In this document: in pieces, positions 61,884-64,000 of the stretch
Layout: each line of letters opens with the position of its first letter
Position numbering within the stretch: position 1 is the stretch's first letter
Origin: Corynebacterium propinquum DSM 44285
Lineage (GTDB): Bacteria; Actinomycetota; Actinomycetes; Mycobacteriales; Mycobacteriaceae
Assembly (NCBI RefSeq): GCF_000375525.1
Contig: NZ_AQXC01000005.1
Location: 19,787-83,786, forward strand
Length of the DNA: 64,000 bases
Direction: 5' to 3'
Made by a program: the position numbers and the translations under genes
The notes under the pieces: model-generated
What the model saw: the letters and a program-made list of their open reading frames with translations, nothing else
Databases searched by the model: none
Told to the model about the DNA's origin: nothing

Positions 61884-62630
61884 ATGAATTTTTACTGGTT
61901 AGAACTCAAAAAGGCTAAACCTCTATGGGGCTATCTCGCAGGATCAGCGCTCATTACGTGCGTGGCAACCATTACATCCATGTCTTTTATCAGAACAAAC
62001 GGTGACGTTATACACCCGGAGCAGCTAGCCGAAAGTGCCTGGGCCTCCGCAGCAACACAGCTTTATGCCTTATTCATTGGTCCCGTCATCGTCGCGATCT
62101 TGACCGGCACTCTTATCAAAGCAGAGTTCCATAGCCAGATGGTCGACATGCTTCGATCACGCGGCCAACACGCGGGCTACAAGATCGCTGCGCTCATCGT
62201 CTCCCTCGCCGCGTTGGGTGTCATACTCTCTGCGGCGTTAGTTGCAGGCTGGCTTATTGCCACAACGCTTAGCGATGTAGCTCCACAATTCGCCGCCCCC
62301 ACCATCGCGGTATTGGCGCTGCGCAACATTATCGCGGTAGTCGCATGGGGATTAATCTGCGCTGCGATCTACATAAGGGTCGGCGATTTCAGCCTCGGTT
62401 TTGCTGCCTGTCTGGCACTTACCATACTCAGCGCTGTCATGCTGGTTAAGTTTGCTCGGTTGGCAACCTACAACCCGCTCGGCGCTATCACTTCCGCGGT
62501 CGGCTACCCCTTCCTCGACCTATCTGTAGGTTCGTGGCTGGTCTTGGCTGTCAGCCTTGCCCTTGGGGCGGTTAGCACGATCTCCATGTGGCGCAAGACC
62601 CTAACTCTGGCGCAAAATGAGGTGTCATAG
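61884..62630 (+). CDS. Lantibiotic immunity ABC permease (LanG)
   Basis: 248 residues, same size and topology as the preceding permease, with six spans and FHSQMVDMLRSRGQHAGYKI as the loop after the second span. Completes an ABC F-E-G immunity transporter. GAGAAG precedes the ATG. About 120 bases separate it from the convergent regulator gene. Confidence 0.82.
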   Translation: MNFYWLELKKAKPLWGYLAGSALITCVATITSMSFIRTNGDVIHPEQLAESAWASAATQLYALFIGPVIVAILTGTLIKAEFHSQMVDMLRSRGQHAGYKIAALIVSLAALGVILSAALVAGWLIATTLSDVAPQFAAPTIAVLALRNIIAVVAWGLICAAIYIRVGDFSLGFAACLALTILSAVMLVKFARLATYNPLGAITSAVGYPFLDLSVGSWLVLAVSLALGAVSTISMWRKTLTLAQNEVS

Positions 62631-62685
62631 ATGCTGCCCAAACCTAGAACTGCCTATCAGCAGACCGAGACTGATTGCCTATTGG

Positions 62686-62717
62686 CCGGGCCTGCCCCCG
62701 GAAAGTGGACACGTCGG
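62686..62717. repeat. Possible IS3-family terminal fragment
   Basis: GGGCCTGCCCCCGGAAAGTG followed by GACACG resembles the left end of another IS3 group (GNCCTGCCCCC-AAAGTGGACAC). No transposase accompanies it. Confidence 0.25.
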
Positions 62718-62751
62718 GGGTCAAGCCCACTCCCTCGCTTTCATCGGACTA

Positions 62752-63426
62752 TTATTCATCTGGATTGAGCAAAGCCACGACCAAATCAAGTCGAGAGCTA
62801 GCACCAAACTGATGAATGAGCTTAGATACTCGTTTTTTCGTTGCAGATTCTGAGTAGTGCATTTCTTGCGCGATCTCTATATTAGATTTACCTCGACAAA
62901 GCAACCTGAGAGTTTCTTGGTCTGCCGGGGGAAGCTGCGAGGATGGAGACGTCAGTTTTTCTAGCAAAGTCATAGGACGTGTAGTTTCAGATTGTGCGCT
63001 AGGAATTTTACTGATGAGATGTTGCATCGCGTTGGGAGAAACCACTAAACCTCCAGAAACCGCGTCACGAACGGATTGGATAACGGAATCTGGGGTCTGG
63101 CTTTTGAGGATGTATCCCGATCCTCCGTTACCTAGAACCTTCATAAGTGTCTCGTCGTTGTCGAGTGCAGTAATGGCAATAAACACTGGTGGACTTGGCA
63201 GAGCCATTATTTCATCGAGTAAAGCCAAACCATTCATATTGGGCATATGGATGTCTGCCAACACAACATTGACAGGCCCCTGGCGAAGCTCCGCGAGTGC
63301 TTGCTCGCCGCTGGAGACTGTTGCTACGACGACGAAGTCTTCTGCATTTGAGAAATAACGCGAAAGCGCTTGAAGGGCAAGTTGGTCGTCATCAACGATG
63401 AGTAGCCGGTACGGAGAGTGAGGCAT
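62752..63426 (-). CDS. NarL/LuxR-family response regulator of the lantibiotic locus
   Basis: 224 residues. Receiver: IVDDDQLALQALSRYF, Asp in NVVLADIHMPNMNG, Lys in GYILKSQTP. C-terminal LuxR helix-turn-helix: PADQETLRLLCRGKSNIEIAQEMHYSESATKKRVSKLIHQFG. The ATG overlaps the sensor stop (TAATG). Convergent with lanG and so probably controls the locus. Confidence 0.88.
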   Translation of the reverse strand: MPHSPYRLLIVDDDQLALQALSRYFSNAEDFVVVATVSSGEQALAELRQGPVNVVLADIHMPNMNGLALLDEIMALPSPPVFIAITALDNDETLMKVLGNGGSGYILKSQTPDSVIQSVRDAVSGGLVVSPNAMQHLISKIPSAQSETTRPMTLLEKLTSPSSQLPPADQETLRLLCRGKSNIEIAQEMHYSESATKKRVSKLIHQFGASSRLDLVVALLNPDE

Positions 63427-64000
63427 TATAGACGATACTTTCTTTCTGACTTATGTGCACCACGACTTTTTCCTTTTCGGGGAATAGTCCAATGCGAGAA
63501 CCATACGCTTCCTTGAGAGCCCCAAGTAAATTCGCCGTCGTGAAGTTTCATTTCTTTTTGAATTTCTTTCAGCCCTAAGCCAGTGCTGAGATAAGTTGGG
63601 GATTGCGCTGCGCCAATCGTGCTACGAACTTCAACAAAAAGACTTTTTTCGGACACGGTGATGTCGACATACACCCTACTACCTGAGACACCGTACTTGA
63701 TGATGTTTGCAGCCAGTTCCCTCATGACGGGCATTGTCAGCACCGGAACAGAGGCGATTACCTCCCGACTGAGCTCACCATTGGCCGTTTCAACTTTGAA
63801 ATTATGACTGCGTAATAGAGTCTCGAATTCGTTGAGTTGCTCCTCAAAAGTGGTGTCCACCTGAAGGCTAGGGTACTCCATATTTTCTGAGTGAAGAACT
63901 TGGATAAGTTCGCGGATTTGGGTGATTGCTTTGCGGTTTTCTTGAGAGATGAGTTGAATGTTCTCTTTAATACTGGAGCTGATATCGGGTTCGAGAGCGA
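63426..64000 (-). CDS. Sensor histidine kinase, C-terminal part (gene cut by window edge)
   Basis: The frame continues beyond the ATG at 63881 to the right window edge without a stop. It reads back through LEPDISSSIKENIQLISQEN, then RKAITQIRELIQVLHSENME, the helix after the phosphoacceptor His, which is outside the window. The ATPase part has MRELAANIIKYG (N-box), VEVRSTIGAAQ and STGLGLKEIQKEM (G-box). Partner of the regulator downstream. Confidence 0.85.
   Translation of the reverse strand, partial: ALEPDISSSIKENIQLISQENRKAITQIRELIQVLHSENMEYPSLQVDTTFEEQLNEFETLLRSHNFKVETANGELSREVIASVPVLTMPVMRELAANIIKYGVSGSRVYVDITVSEKSLFVEVRSTIGAAQSPTYLSTGLGLKEIQKEMKLHDGEFTWGSQGSVWFSHWTIPRKGKSRGAHKSERKYRL

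Noticed and set aside
62617..62853. Plus-strand 78-codon frame after lanG
   Set aside because: Overlaps the response regulator end on the other strand and lacks a ribosome site.

Overview
The window looks like a chromosomal stretch of a Corynebacterium, moderately GC-rich. Nothing names the species. The genus call rests on the sulfate-assimilation cluster in the order cysI-cysX/H-cysD-cysN-cysY-cysZ next to an fpr2-type reductase, a DUF5129 protein, an NptA-type phosphate transporter, a TrkH/TrkA potassium pair and corynebacterial-style small lipoproteins. No rRNA, tRNA or CRISPR array was seen.

Layout. 1-4.2 kb is housekeeping: a DUF1846 protein (cut by the window edge), a Nei-type DNA glycosylase, the bifunctional NAD(P)HX repair enzyme and a cupin. 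4.3-18 kb is a more AT-rich mosaic. Three peptide-type ABC transporter modules, two of them with LuxR-type two-component systems, lie in series and are separated by copies of one roughly 56-bp element with IS3-like ends; one copy is still part of a decayed IS3 transposase. 19-25 kb holds the K+ uptake genes and a FtsX-type ABC transporter with its own two-component system. At 25.1-27.4 kb another ABC pair has been inserted at the end of that response regulator gene, leaving a 56-bp direct duplication. 27.5-31.2 kb has a flavoprotein dehydrogenase, a DJ-1/Hsp31 protein, an orphan antitoxin and a lipoprotein. 31.2-40.6 kb is assimilatory sulfate reduction: siroheme synthesis, ATP sulfurylase, APS/PAPS reductase fused to a CysX-like domain, sulfite reductase, a CysZ-type membrane protein and the divergent reductase. 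40.8-50 kb has a secreted phospholipase A2, a DUF5129 gene broken by one stop codon, NptA, a Ser-rich lipoprotein and leuS. 50-59 kb has a 2-keto acid decarboxylase, an AlbA-type regulator remnant with repeated operators, an aldehyde dehydrogenase, a TAXI-TRAP transporter and a flavin oxidoreductase.

The most unusual locus is 59.7-64 kb. It encodes a lacticin 481-like lantibiotic precursor whose leader is split by what looks like a 4-nt deletion, a perfect hairpin, an unrecognised 77-residue protein, a complete LanFEG-type immunity transporter and a two-component system. No LanM or LanT is visible in the window, so this reads as a lantibiotic locus that keeps immunity but has lost or displaced production.

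Taken together, six ABC systems of antimicrobial-peptide or lipoprotein type and four LuxR-type two-component systems in 64 kb suggest a region shaped by exposure to bacteriocins. Functions are inferred from recognisable motifs and gene order; no database search was possible.
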